The notes under the pieces were generated by a model. The model did no database searches. It saw only the letters and a program-made list of their open reading frames with translations, and was not told the origin of the DNA. DNA of 64,000 bases from Trichodelitschia bisporula (taxonomy: Eukaryota > Ascomycota > Dothideomycetes > Phaeotrichales > Phaeotrichaceae). The translations under genes were made by a program, and so were the position numbers. Of this stretch, positions 22,414 to 33,252 are shown piece after piece (the stretch's first letter is position 1; each line of letters opens with the position of its first letter). Where the stretch lies: the NCBI GenBank assembly GCA_010356995.1, contig ML996700.1, positions 1 through 64,000 on the forward strand. Reading direction: 5' to 3'.

Positions 22414-24901
22414 ATGTCCGCCTTCGGCCTATCCCCCAAGGCAAAGCGTCCGCTCCCCTTCCATTCACGCTGAATGAAAACTGACATCTGTAGTTCCTCC
22501 AAAAGAACCCCAATGGCCCCCGCGCTCCCCCCACGAAGCCCTCCTCGCCTCGCCCAGCGGGCGGAAGAAGTATCAAAGACGGAGGGAGGACGTCAGTCCC
22601 TCGCCCTCGCCGCGTAGACCCGCGCCGTCGCGCATGATGCCTGCGTCCGTGGACGGCACAGCCGACGATCCCGACGTGGACGAGGAGGAGGACGAAGAAA
22701 CGCTCCAACTCCACCTCGCAGCCATTGAAGCACGGCTCAAGCTCAAAAGGCTCCAACAAGCAAAAGCCAAAAAAGCAGCCTCGACCGCAGACTCCGCACC
22801 GCAAGTACATCCCACACCAAACCCGCCCCGCCCTCCAGCTTTCACTCGCCCCCGCCCCCGCACCCCAGAGCCGGAAATACAAGTCCCCCTCTCGCCGACC
22901 CGCCGCCCGCCGAAGAGTCCCGCCCGCGTCCTTCTGGGCATAGACAAGGGCCTGCGCGCAAAAGATGTCTCGCTGAAGCGCCCCGCAGGGTCACGACCAA
23001 CCGGCGTAGCACCCAGCACCGGCGTGATCTCCACCGCTCCTCGGAACCACCCTTGGGCCAAACCCGCTGTACCCACCGAGAAGCCGAAGTCCTTCTCCGA
23101 ACGCATCGCCGAGCAGCGTGCCTCCGATGCTGCGCAAACGGCTAGAGCGGCTCGTGTGCAGAAGGCGCGGAGTACGGGGTTCGGCCTTGCGCGGCAAGCG
23201 GACGATCCGTTTACGGATAGTAGCCGTGCTGCGTCGGCGCAGAGTGAGTTGAGTGGGCGTGGGGGGAGGGCGAGGACGTTGGCTAGGACGGCGGGCGAGA
23301 GGCCCGGGAGTAGCTCGAGTGCGGCGAGTGCGGCGTCTATGCCGGCAAGCTCGGTTACATCGGCGTCTACGGCTACAGCCCCGACGTCTGTAGGCTCAGT
23401 CCCGGCGGCGCCAGCGGCTGCAGCTCCGGGTGCAGCGACAGACTCTTTTGACTCCTACTCCGGGCTGCACCTAAGCCGCCGAACAATCTCCCACACGGAT
23501 CTCACGCGGCACGTCCACGAAAAGGAACTCTACACCCTCCCGCGCCTCCTCCACGAAGTCAAAGCACCGGATTACGACCCCCCGGACTGCGAAAATGACT
23601 ACATAGTCCTCGGCATCATCGCCAGCAAATCCACCCCGCTAAACCACAAATCGGCCCCTAAAACCAGCTCCTCAGCCCCGGACCCGGACGAAGCAAAACC
23701 CAAATTCATGGTCCTGCGCCTCACGGATCTAAAATGGGAAATAGATCTCTTCCTCTTCGACACCGGCTTCACGCGCTTCTACAAACTCCAACCCGGCACC
23801 CTAATCGCCGTCTTAAATCCAGGCATCATGCCCCCCCGCGACCGCGACACCGGCGCGTTCAGCCTCAAACTCGCCTCCTGCGAAGACACAGTTCTGGAAA
23901 TCGGCACCGCGCGCGATCTCGGACACTGCACGGCCCTGAAAAAGGATTCTCAGCCCTGCGGCGCTTGGATCGATGCCCGCAAGACGACGGTGTGCGAGTA
24001 CCACATCGGCCTGCAGGTGGACAAGGCGCGCAAAGGGCGCCAGGCACTCAATAACTCGACCTCCTTCCCCCTCACCGGCCTCACCTACGACCGGAATAAA
24101 GGCGGCAGAGGTGGAGGCCGCGGCCGGGGCGGTTGGCGCGGCGGGGGAGGGTGGGAGGGGAAAGGGGAGTTGAAGCGCGAAGGCCGCCATTACGACTCCT
24201 TCCTCAACGAAGCGATGTACATCGCCCCCCGCGAGTATTCCCGCTCCAGCGCCAGCCTCCTCGATGGTGACGACACCGCCACCCTAGACGCCGACGCGCG
24301 CGCCGCACGCGCCGCGACACGGGCCCGTGAAGCGGCAAGAGAAGCCGAGCTCGCGGCTAGACTAGGCGGCGGTGCCTTCGGCGGGGGCGTAGGGGGTGAT
24401 TATCTAGCCAGCCGGGCGGGGAGGATTAACGGTGGTGGGCCTACGGGGGGTGGAGGTGCGGGACGAGAGGGGAGGGAGGGGGGTGGCCCGGAACTCCCGC
24501 CGCCGAAGGACGCGGCGAGCTTGGGACTGCTGGGGAAGAAAGCCGTGGACGTGAGTCTTGCGCCTGCGGCTGGGAAGCGGAAGCGCGTGGTCACGGGCGG
24601 GACGGCGGAGCCGGTGGGGTGGGCCGGGGCGCGGTGGCGGAATCTGGCGCCGACTGGGAGGGCGGGGGCTGGTGCTGGGGCTGCGGGGGGTGTTGTGGGG
24701 ACGATCCCGGATTTGTTCGCTGCGGCGGCGGCGGGTGGGAAGGTTGGAGGGGAGAAAGATGGGGAGAAGAACGCAAGTCCGCGGAAGAGGGCTAGGTTTA
24801 TGCTTGCTGAGAAGGGGATTAGGGAGCCTGGACGGGAGAGTCTAGGCGCTGGTGTAGTGATGGGGGATGATGATGATGATTTGGAGATTATTGGGCTTTG
24901 A
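22414..24901 (+). CDS. MCM10: DNA replication factor Mcm10
   Basis: Nuclear replication-initiation protein that binds the CMG helicase, DNA and Pol alpha. Exons are 22414-22447 and 22494-24901, 813 aa. After the junction the chain reads PPKEPQWPPRSPHEALLASPSGRKKY, then a coiled coil (EETLQLHLAAIEARLKLKRLQ). The OB-fold core is near ENDYIVLGIIASKS, KFMVLRLTDLKWEIDLFLFD, FYKLQPGTLIAVLNPGI and FSLKLASCEDTVLEIGTA. The CCCH zinc finger is GHCTALKKDSQPCGAW...TVCEYH. Just behind it is an RGG-like stretch (GGRGGGRGRGGWRGGGGW), followed by a low-complexity Gly/Ala-rich C-terminal half. The first exon (MSAFGLSPKAK) uses donor GTCCGC and is less certain than the rest. The plausible alternative is a start at 22634. 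Confidence 0.93.
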
Positions 24902-25114
24902 AGCTGGGTTTCTGTGGGCGGTGGGAGTTGGTTGGCGTTCCGGATGGGATGGGGAGGTCATAGTTATATCCCCTTTTCTTGTTTGTATGGACTGGACTAA
25001 GGGATAAGGCTCGCTAGTCAACTAGTTCTGGGACTCAGTCGGGCACACGGCCCCTGACTCCACGGCTCCAGCTACCCGGCCATGGACAGCACATTGCCAA
25101 CAAGCCTTCACCCT

Positions 25115-27177
25115 TCACAGCCTCGCCTTCCCAGCCCCTAATCGGCCCCAAAGCCCCCTCGTAAACGGCACATACCCATCCCCCAGCAGCACAAACACAG
25201 GATCATCCCCTGTCGCATCCGGATCGATGCCCTCCTTCCGCAGCCCAACCTTACTCTGCTTATGCGTGTTATTCATCGACGGCTCCGCAACGAAGCGCAG
25301 GAACACCGGCACCGCATAGCCAGGCAGATCCTTCCGCGCATGTCTGCCACTTATCAGCCGTACCCAAAGTCACCGCAAGGCAAACTCACCGCAACAGCGC
25401 CGCTAAATCGAAGCTCCCCAGACTCACGCCCTCAGCGAGCGTGATAGCCGCACACCCCGCCCGCCCATCATGCCCCGGCACCAACACGCCATACACATTC
25501 GCATCCAACACGCCCGGAAACGCCCCCAAGCAAGCACCTACTTCCGCGGTAGCTACATTCTCGCTCTTCCACCGGAACGTATCCCCCAGCCGATCCACGA
25601 ACTGCCACCGCCCGTCGTCGTCCCGCCGCAATGCGTCCCCGCTGCGGTAGAACAGATCTCCCGCCTTAAAAACCGACCGCTCGAAGCGCTTCCCGCTTGC
25701 GGTGGCGTCGTTGTAGTACCCGAGAAAAGCGGCCGTGCTGGGGACTGCGACGAGGACTTCCCCGCCCACGGCGTAGGGCTGGCGCAGCGCGAACCCCGTG
25801 CCTGGGTCGCGGATCATGGCACCCGTGTCCGGGTCTACGGCTACCGGGACGTAGGTGTCCTTGAAGCGGTGCCGCAGGAGCGCGCCGTGGTGCGCAATGG
25901 CGTTGGCGAGAAAATCGCCCCGCGCGTGGTTTACGAACGTCAGCACGCCCTCCGTACTCCCGAACAACTCCGCAATCTCAGGTATGCCAAACCGCTCCCG
26001 GAACGGGATCCACACGTCGGGACGGAGGCCGTTGCCGTACATCACCCGGATTTTGTGTACCTTGTCCTCGGGCGAGAGGGGGAGGGTAAGCAGGTACCGG
26101 CACACTTCGCCGACGTACACGAAACCCGTGCTCTGCGACGCGCGGATTTCGGGCCAGAAGGTGCGGAGAGAGAAGCGCTTCCTTTAGGCTTTTGGTCAGT
26201 AGCCGAGACACAGGAAAGGGAGAGGCGGGGAGGAACCGGGGCGCATACCCAATAGCAACCGGCACGCCCATCAACACACTCGCCATAACCAGCGACCCCG
26301 CCGTCGCATGGCACATGGGCATACAGATATACCACTTATCCCCGCTCGGCACCGGCCTGAGCCCGAAATCCGCGAACTTCCCGTGAACGAACATGTACGT
26401 CCGGCTCACGGGCGTGCGCACCGCTTTCGGGAAGCCAGTTGTGCCCTGCCGGTATCAGCGCCGTCACATACGAGTAGTTGATGCCAGCCTACGCTCGTGT
26501 ACCGCAACGCGAGCGTTGCGCTCCCGTCGCCCTTGTCCCGCCCTTCCCGCGCCAGGCCCTCGTCCGCAGGGAGTGAAGCGACGGCGTCGCGCACCGCGGC
26601 GGTGAGCAGCACGACGTCTAGCCCCGCCGCTATGTCGCTAGTAAACCGATCGGCTAGCTCTTCCTCGACGAGCACGACGCGCGCCTTTGCGACTTTCAAG
26701 CAATGCACCAGCGCCTCGCCCACCAGGTTGTAATTCACCATCGCGGGGTACGCACCAATAACCAACAACCCCAACCAAGCACATATAAACTCCGCACTGT
26801 TCATCAGAAAGAACCCCACCGCCTCATTCTCCTTCACTCCCCTGGCGCGGAACCACGCAGCCCATTGCAGCGCTGAGGACCGGACTTGCGCGCGGGTCCA
26901 GGTGCGTGCGGGTGTCCAGAGCATTTCGACATTGGGGTGAGTGGTGGTTAGGGTGGTGAGCGTGGTGAAGGGGGAGAGGGACCGGGAAGCGAGGGCGGAC
27001 TCGAAGCGTGCTGTGTTCTGACGCGTGGTTATGATGGTTTTGAGGTCTTTTGCGATGTGGAACTTGGCGTTGAGATAGGCGCCGACGCCGGCGGTTAGGG
27101 CGGTGGTTGCGGCGAGGGCTGGGGGGGTTAGCCTTGGTGGGTTACTGTAAGTGGGGAGGGGGCATACGGAGGGCCAT
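25115..27177 (-). CDS. FAT1-like: Fat1-type very-long-chain acyl-CoA synthetase / fatty acid transporter, C-terminal ARL
   Basis: AMP-binding enzyme that activates long or very long fatty acids to CoA esters. Minus-strand exons are 27168-27177, 26493-27118, 26249-26445, 25390-26181 and 25115-25343, 617 aa. The first exon encodes only MAL plus one base. A hydrophobic N-terminal segment (ATTALTAGVGAYLNAKF) precedes the adenylation domain. TSGTTGFPKAV is the P-loop, split by intron 2. Further motifs are YICMPMCHATAG, IGKRFSLRTFWPEIRAS across a junction, YVGEVCRYLL, FGSTEGVLTFVN, YRSGDALRRDDDGRWQFVDRLGDTFRWKSENV (FATP signature) and YVPFTRGLWGRLGAGKARL. The terminal ARL fits a peroxisomal PTS1 variant, so peroxisomal action is likely but inferred. 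Confidence 0.93.
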
Positions 27178-27882
27178 GATACTGGTGGTGGGTTCTGGTA
27201 TGGGACTGTTGTGGAGCGCGTGGGTTGGCGCGATGAAGCTAAGGTACGAAGGTGTGGGGAGGACTAGAGAGAGTTGCCATGGTGTTTACGACCCCTCATG
27301 GCGCACCCGAGGTGATGTCCCCTGGTCGCCATGCAGAGGTTCCCCGCTCTCGTATGCGCACGCGGTCTCGGGGTGATGGTCGGTGCAGGGCCGGCTGGGG
27401 AGGGAGGAGTGTCCCGAAAGCGGCATCATGATGTATTATGCTACTTTTTCATCTCAATTGATTCAGCTAGAGCTCGTATATGCATCAAATAGTCTTCAAT
27501 AGGCCCTTTGAGCGTCTTCAACTGTCCATCTCTAACCATCAAGCCCGCCGTTGAACCGTCCGGGTTCCCCGCAAAGCAGGGATGAAAGTGGGGTGACCTT
27601 CCCTATCGGGGCAGGGCGGGGCAGACGATCGGCCCGAGAGGCTGCATGCCCCAGGCATTCATCCAGCCTCGCCGAAACTACCCGTCACTTCTCAACTCAA
27701 TTCTCCACGCTCCATCAGAAAACGGCAATTACCATTCCAAAGCCTACATAGCAGCGAGCACTTCGCCTCTCAACCCATTAAATCAATCCTAGAAACCTCA
27801 TTGCCCGTTTTCCAAGCAATCCCACCTCGCTAAAGTACGCCCCACCCCCAACACCCAACACCACCCAAAAAATGCACCCCAT
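27178..27882. other. Promoter of the acyl-CoA synthetase gene
   Basis: A 705-bp gap between the acyl-CoA synthetase start and the 3' end of the kelch gene. No supported gene. Confidence 0.5.
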
Positions 27883-30024
27883 CTACCGACCAGGCAAATA
27901 CCCCGGCCCCGTCGGACTCCCCTGCGGCACAGGAAAATACCCCGGCTGTGGTTGTGCATACTGCCCCTGCCGCCCATAATCATACGGCGGCGCCCCTCCT
28001 TGCCCGCCATAGCCAGGACTCACCCCCGGCGCCCCGCCTCCCTGCCCGCCATACCCCGGACTCACCCCCGGCGGACTCGGCCCCGGCGGACTCTGTCCAT
28101 ACCCCCAAGTCGGCGGACTCGGTCCGGCTTGCATATGCTGCGGCGGGGGGCTCGCGCCGTGCGGACTCGGACTCCCGGTGTACGGCGGCTTGTCCAGGCT
28201 GGGACTCGCCTTGTGCACCGCGCCTGGTGGGGGCGACGCGTACCCGTATCCAGCGGCGGCGGGGAGTTCGGAGGGCGGGTAGGAATCGGGGAGTTGCACC
28301 GGGGCTTGGGGGGGCGGGTAGTATTGCGGGGCGTGCGGGGATTGCGGGCCGTGGTACATTTCGGCGTGCGGCGGGGGTGGGGTGGCGGCGGCGGCGCGCC
28401 GGGCGCGGCGCTTTTTCAGGCAGACGAGGAGGAGGGCGAGGAGAGCGAGGAGGAGGATGCCGCCTGCGGCGGCGCCGCCGGCGATGGCGCCTATGTGCTT
28501 TGGTTTAGTGGAGGGGGAGTGGGTGGCGGGGCCAGTGGAGGTGGGGATTGCGCGGGTGGGTGTGCGGGCGGAGGCGGGTTGATAGGTGCGCTGGAAATAC
28601 GTCCCCAGATCGCGATAATCGTATCCCGCCTTGGGGGCGCGGAGCGTAGCGCCGCCGAGCGCGGTGCCGCCTATTTCGGCTGTGATTTCGCCGGGGACTT
28701 TGTAGCCCGTTTTATTCGGGGAGAAGAGGGCCCATTTCGCGTTATCTGAGTTTTGCTTTCCGAGGTCCATGTTGTGGAAGGCGAAGACGCCGGGGACGTC
28801 GCAGTCCGTGCTGTTGGGGAAGGTACCTCCCATGACGAGCATTTGCGCACCGTCGACGACGGTGCACGACAGGCTGTGGTGCGGGTAGCCCTGGCCTGGC
28901 TCGGTGGGGTACCATTTTATCCAGGTGAAGGAGGGGAGGGAGAGGATGTAGATGTCGTCGAAGCCGACGGTGTTGGGCGGCATGGACGCGCCGCCGTACA
29001 GGTAGATGTTGTAGCTGGACTGGTCCTGGGCCCAGGTGGCGCCGGCGCAGAAACGGCGGCGCATGTCCGGGACGTTTCCGGTTGCTGTTTGCGTGTACCA
29101 CTTTGCGTTTGCGATGTCGTAGAGGAAGATTTGCTTTGCGCGGTTAGTGGGTGGGGTGGGGTTGGCAAGGGGGGCTTACGCTCATGGGCACGCCGGTCCA
29201 TGTCCCGTTGTTGTACGCCTGCTGCACGCCGCCGAAATACACGAGCATGCCCCCGTCGCTGGCGGGGATGTACACCATCACGCCCTCGGCGCGGCCGATG
29301 GAGTCCGGCCCTGTGGTGTTGGTCCATGTATTCTTAAGCATGTTGTACGTGAGCAGGTTGGAGAGCGCAACCTGGGGCGGGCCGAAAGACGGAACGGTCG
29401 CGTTGTTCAGCCATCCGCCGTACCAGAAGGCCATGCCGGTTTGCTGCTGGACGGCGCCGGCACCGAAGGAGGCGCGTTGGATCCCGCTTTGCGTCACGTC
29501 GGGTGGGAGAGAGGCCCATTTGTCGTATATTGCGTCGTATTGCCACATGGTGAAGCCCTCCGGGCTACCTTGGAACTCGCCGCCATAGAGATAGAAGTAC
29601 TTGTTGACAGTGTCGGGCCAGAGAATGCCGCCAGCGACGGAGGGCACGGAAGCCGGCTTCGTGAGGTTGTTGTATTCATTGGGCATGCCCTGATTATCGA
29701 CATTGAGGTCAGCATAGAGGAGGTTCGTATCTGCGAGAGAAGTCAATTAAAAGCTCGTGTCAGCAACGCGATGAGCCATACTCGTGTAGTTGAGCGGGTT
29801 CTGAGGTATCGGGTTGTAGTTAATCAGCCCGCCATCGATATATAGCCTAAGCGGGAGATCAGCATCTGACGCACGCCATTGCGGAGCCGCGCTCACTTGT
29901 GATCGACAAGCGCCGTCTGATGTCCAAACCGGCGACAAAAGTCCTTCAACGGGTCCTTCTGCTGGACCGAGAGGCCCACAAGCGCAGCAACGACGCTCAG
30001 CCGCAGCAGCACGGCGGTCACCAT
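27883..30024 (-). CDS. Secreted/plasma-membrane kelch-repeat protein with one membrane span and proline-rich tail
   Basis: Putative type I membrane protein of 664 aa. Minus-strand exons are 29897-30024, 29782-29846, 29180-29730 and 27883-29133. A signal peptide (MVTAVLLRLSVVAALVGLS) is followed by an ectodomain with kelch-like blades: ALVDHKLYIDGGLIN, KYFYLYGGEFQGS, MAFWYGGWLNNAT, GMLVYFGGVQQAYNNGTW, SYNIYLYGGAS and AQMLVMGGTFPNST. Several N-glycosylation sequons are present. A Ser/Thr-rich stalk leads to the transmembrane helix at about 462-486 (AIAGGAAAGGILLLALLALLLVCL), followed by a KKRRARR stop-transfer. The cytosolic tail of about 180 residues is rich in Pro/Gly/Tyr, including two copies of PGVSPGYGGQGG. 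Such proteins are common in filamentous fungi but not assigned a function. A cell-surface binding or sensing role is inference. Confidence 0.85.
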
Positions 30025-31495
30025 GGCGGCAGCTCTGCCGTTGTGAAAAGGCGACAACTATCACAACAAATCTCGATATGAATCAGAAATACGACGATCT
30101 GAAGCTCAAAAATCGTCAAGCTAGATCCAGGACACGGGAACGGAAGGTTGATGATGTGGAGACGGAGCTGCCAGCGGAGGGATGGGCTGGAGAGGTCCTG
30201 GTTCATTGCCAGTGGTAACGCAGCGCCGCACCCATTGTCCCACGCTGCAGGCGGGTGCCCTGCTGGGCGAGCCTTGGGGAGAGGTGCCGGTCTGTATGGC
30301 GGACAAAGCAAATAGCGCCCGTCGCCTGCGATTGCGCCAACAACGACAGGCTAGGAAATATTTGGCGGGCCGGAGCAGTGGTTCTCGACGATGTGGCGCT
30401 CAGGAGCAAATATGAGACGCTCATAGACGAGGAAGGCTGCACGCAGAGATTCAGATGCTGTGAATAGCTGCCTTCACAGCCTTTCGACGACCCTTCCGCA
30501 CTCTCTGCAAAGGGCTGGCAGTTCAAGATTCCCTATCTCCCATCATCAAGGAGGATTTTCAGCTCATATCCATATCTCGACCGTCTAACGGCGATCGCCA
30601 ACGCTCCCTCGGCGAGTAGCGGAGCAAACAACCAGATCAGGCCGGCAACAGCGAGAATGAAGACATTTTCACTGGCGTTGTGTGGAACATCCAGGCGGTG
30701 CAGGCGGTGCAGCATTCATGCACGTTCAGGCCTCAACCAGCCAATGATTGGGCGGAGGCGAAGTTCAGCGCCTTCAGCTGTGGCTTGGTATGATTGACTA
30801 AGGGGCAGTGGGGGCTGTGGAGGCCGTACGGAGCAGTCCACTCGCACATCGTCGACGATACTGCGCCATTAGCATTCGCGATCGTTTATCTCGTTACTGA
30901 AGAACTTGGAAGATCGTGAGGTTGGAATGTCGCAAATGAGATGCCTAACCCGGTTCGAAGAAGCCGAATCGACATCAGCTCCGTCGATACCGTACAGTGA
31001 CCAGTGCCCACGCCCTCAGCCCGACCAGCAAACCCGGAGGAATGCCTTCCCTCTCCCTCCCCCCTCGCGCCCCTCGTCCGAGGCCCGCTGCATGTACGCG
31101 ACGTCACACAACCTCCTTGCACACCGAACCCGGCACCCGACGCGTTGTTCCCTCCGAACCCCCCGACGCAGCGTCACCGCAGCATGAAAGCAAACCCTAA
31201 CCAAGCAAGCAAGAACGTATGCCTTCCGCTCTATTATCCTATCAGAGTCTATGCGGTTACGATAGCCAGACACTCTTCACCATTACCAGGGTATCCTTTT
31301 CACGCGCCGCCCGTGTCTCGCGCCGCGCCGCGCCGCCAGCCTAGCCCAGTGGGGAACATGCCCGACCCGGCCCGGACGGGACGTTTATGGCTCCCACGCG
31401 ACTTCCGCTGCCCGCCGCTCTTCTCCCCGGAGCTGTTCCCGAGACGGCCCTTTTTGCCGCTTCGCGCGTTGCACCAATCGACGTGCACCGCTTCT
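30025..31495. other. Intergenic region, kelch gene promoter to MFS gene 3' end
   Basis: A 1.47-kb gap. A 60-codon minus-strand frame at 30533-30715 contains a plausible membrane helix (VFILAVAGLIWLFAPLLAEGALAI), but nothing else supports it. The other frames are low-complexity. I see no RNA gene. Confidence 0.4.
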
Positions 31496-33252
31496 TCACG
31501 CGCGGATCATGAGATCCCATCCCTTGTGCGCCACCCGCGCGCCAAACATCAGACACGTCCCCGCAATCGTCATCACCCCGCCGTAGATCCAGACATCCTT
31601 ATAATCGCTCGCGGCGAGGATGGCGCCCGCAATCGGCGCCCCGATGAGCACGCCGATGGCCGTAGCCGAGAAGCACATGCCCATGCGCGTGCCGATGAGG
31701 CCGCGATTCGGGCTCAGATGAACAATGATGCTCGGCGGGAGGCTGACGAAGGTACCGGAGAAGAAGCCAAAGAGCACGGTGAAGGTAATCATGCCGCCGA
31801 CATTGTGCACCGCCATCAGCGTCAGGATGAGCACGCCGGACATGAGCGCGCACGGCAGGATCATGTTCATCGGGCCGACGTGGTCGGCGAGCATGTTGGG
31901 CAGGATGCGGCCGAAGGTGGAGGCGGAGTTTAGGATGCTGAGCAGGTAGAAGGCGAGGTTTTCGTTGGTGATGTGCTTGGCGATGGCGTAGGACTGCATG
32001 TAGAAGAAGGGGGCGTAGATGCCGATGAAGCCGACGAAGGCGCCGAGGATGAAGAGCATGAAGGGGAGAGAGCGAAAGGCGGTCCAGTCTACCAGGGGCC
32101 GCTTGCTGGCGGGCAGTACGCGCACCTTCATGACGAGGTTGGGGACGAGCAGCGTTACTAGGACGATGAACCCGATGGTTCGGACTGACCAGCCGAAGCC
32201 GACCTGGTTGATTAAGCGGTAGAGGATGATCGGGTACAGAACACCGCCTAGGCTTGTTAGTGAAGAAATCGGAGGAAGCGATCCACATACCTAAACTACT
32301 CCCGGAGGCAGCAATGCCGGTCGCAAGAGCCAGATGGCTGGTGAAGTACGTCGACAAGATAGCCACGCCAGGCACAAACAGGCACGCAGACCCGATGCCG
32401 ATGCAAAAGCCCTGCGCGAGCAGCACTTGCCAGTATTGGGTGCAGAGACTGAGCATCATATGGCCAAAGACGTTGAGGAATGTGCCGACAATCAGCAACT
32501 CGCGAAAATATCCGGCATCGTACACAGGCCCCGTAAGCGCACCGACGAACATCATCATGAAGGACTGGATGCTGCCGATCCAGCTGATATTGGAGGGGCT
32601 CGATGTGTGGAGGAGGCCGATCTGGTACGACGTCTGGTAGACGCCAAATGTATTTACGATTCCCCTGCAGAATGACCGTTAGCCTTGTGTTCTTTGCGAC
32701 GTGATAATTGGCGGTCTACGGTCCGCAAACTGAGACCATCCGTTCTTCACCAAGAAGCGCGGCGCCAATTGGCCTAGCAAGGCTGACGTTGGTTTCAACG
32801 CCACGCTTAGATAATTGCGCCAGCGAAAGGAGGTACGTCGTGATCAGCGTCTGACGACGTATATGTACTCCGCACCCGTCCTCTCGTCCGCTTTCATGCG
32901 CAAGGGAAAGAGAAAGAGAAATCGACAACACTTACCAAGTATTGAAGAAGATGAAAAAGGCCCCGGCGACCTGGAGCCATGCCGTGAGGCCTCCATTCGG
33001 TACCGCCGCGACATCGCTGACGCTGTGCATCTTCTTCACTCCACCTCCATCCTGTTGTCCGACGCCTTGCTCTTCATCCCTCTCCTGCAGTGATTCTTGA
33101 ACCGAGATGGCTACCTCCTCTTCCTCGCTCTCTCTCCCGTCCGTCTTCTCGCCCAAATCCAGCGCCTTGTCCTCCGACGGGTTTACCGAGTCGGACGCAT
33201 TCGTCGGCGTCGACCTCTTCTCGTTGTCGAACTCAGACGCAGATGCAGGCAT
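31496..33252 (-). CDS. MFS transporter, monocarboxylate-transporter-like (MCT/MCH) family
   Basis: Polytopic plasma-membrane transporter of 480 aa. Exons on the minus strand are 32936-33252, 32291-32664 and 31496-32247. An acidic cytosolic N-terminus of about 90 residues is followed by PNGGLTAWLQVAGAFFIFFNTWG, the MCT-type first helix, then VNTFGVYQTSYQIG, SWIGSIQSFMMMFVGALTGPVYDAGYFR and FCIGIGSACLFVPGVAILSTYF. The loop 6-7 helix SFGRILPN equivalent (STFGRILPNMLADHVGP) and GFFSGTFVSLPPSIIVHLS lie in the second half. Twelve spans are plausible. Intron 1 is 271 nt, far longer than any other here; intron 2 is 43 nt. Substrate cannot be inferred: fungal members include riboflavin, aspyridone-type and unknown carriers. 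Confidence 0.92.

Noticed and set aside
30533-30715. 60-codon minus frame with a possible membrane helix
   Set aside because: Too short to judge; no neighbours, splice signals or recognised family.
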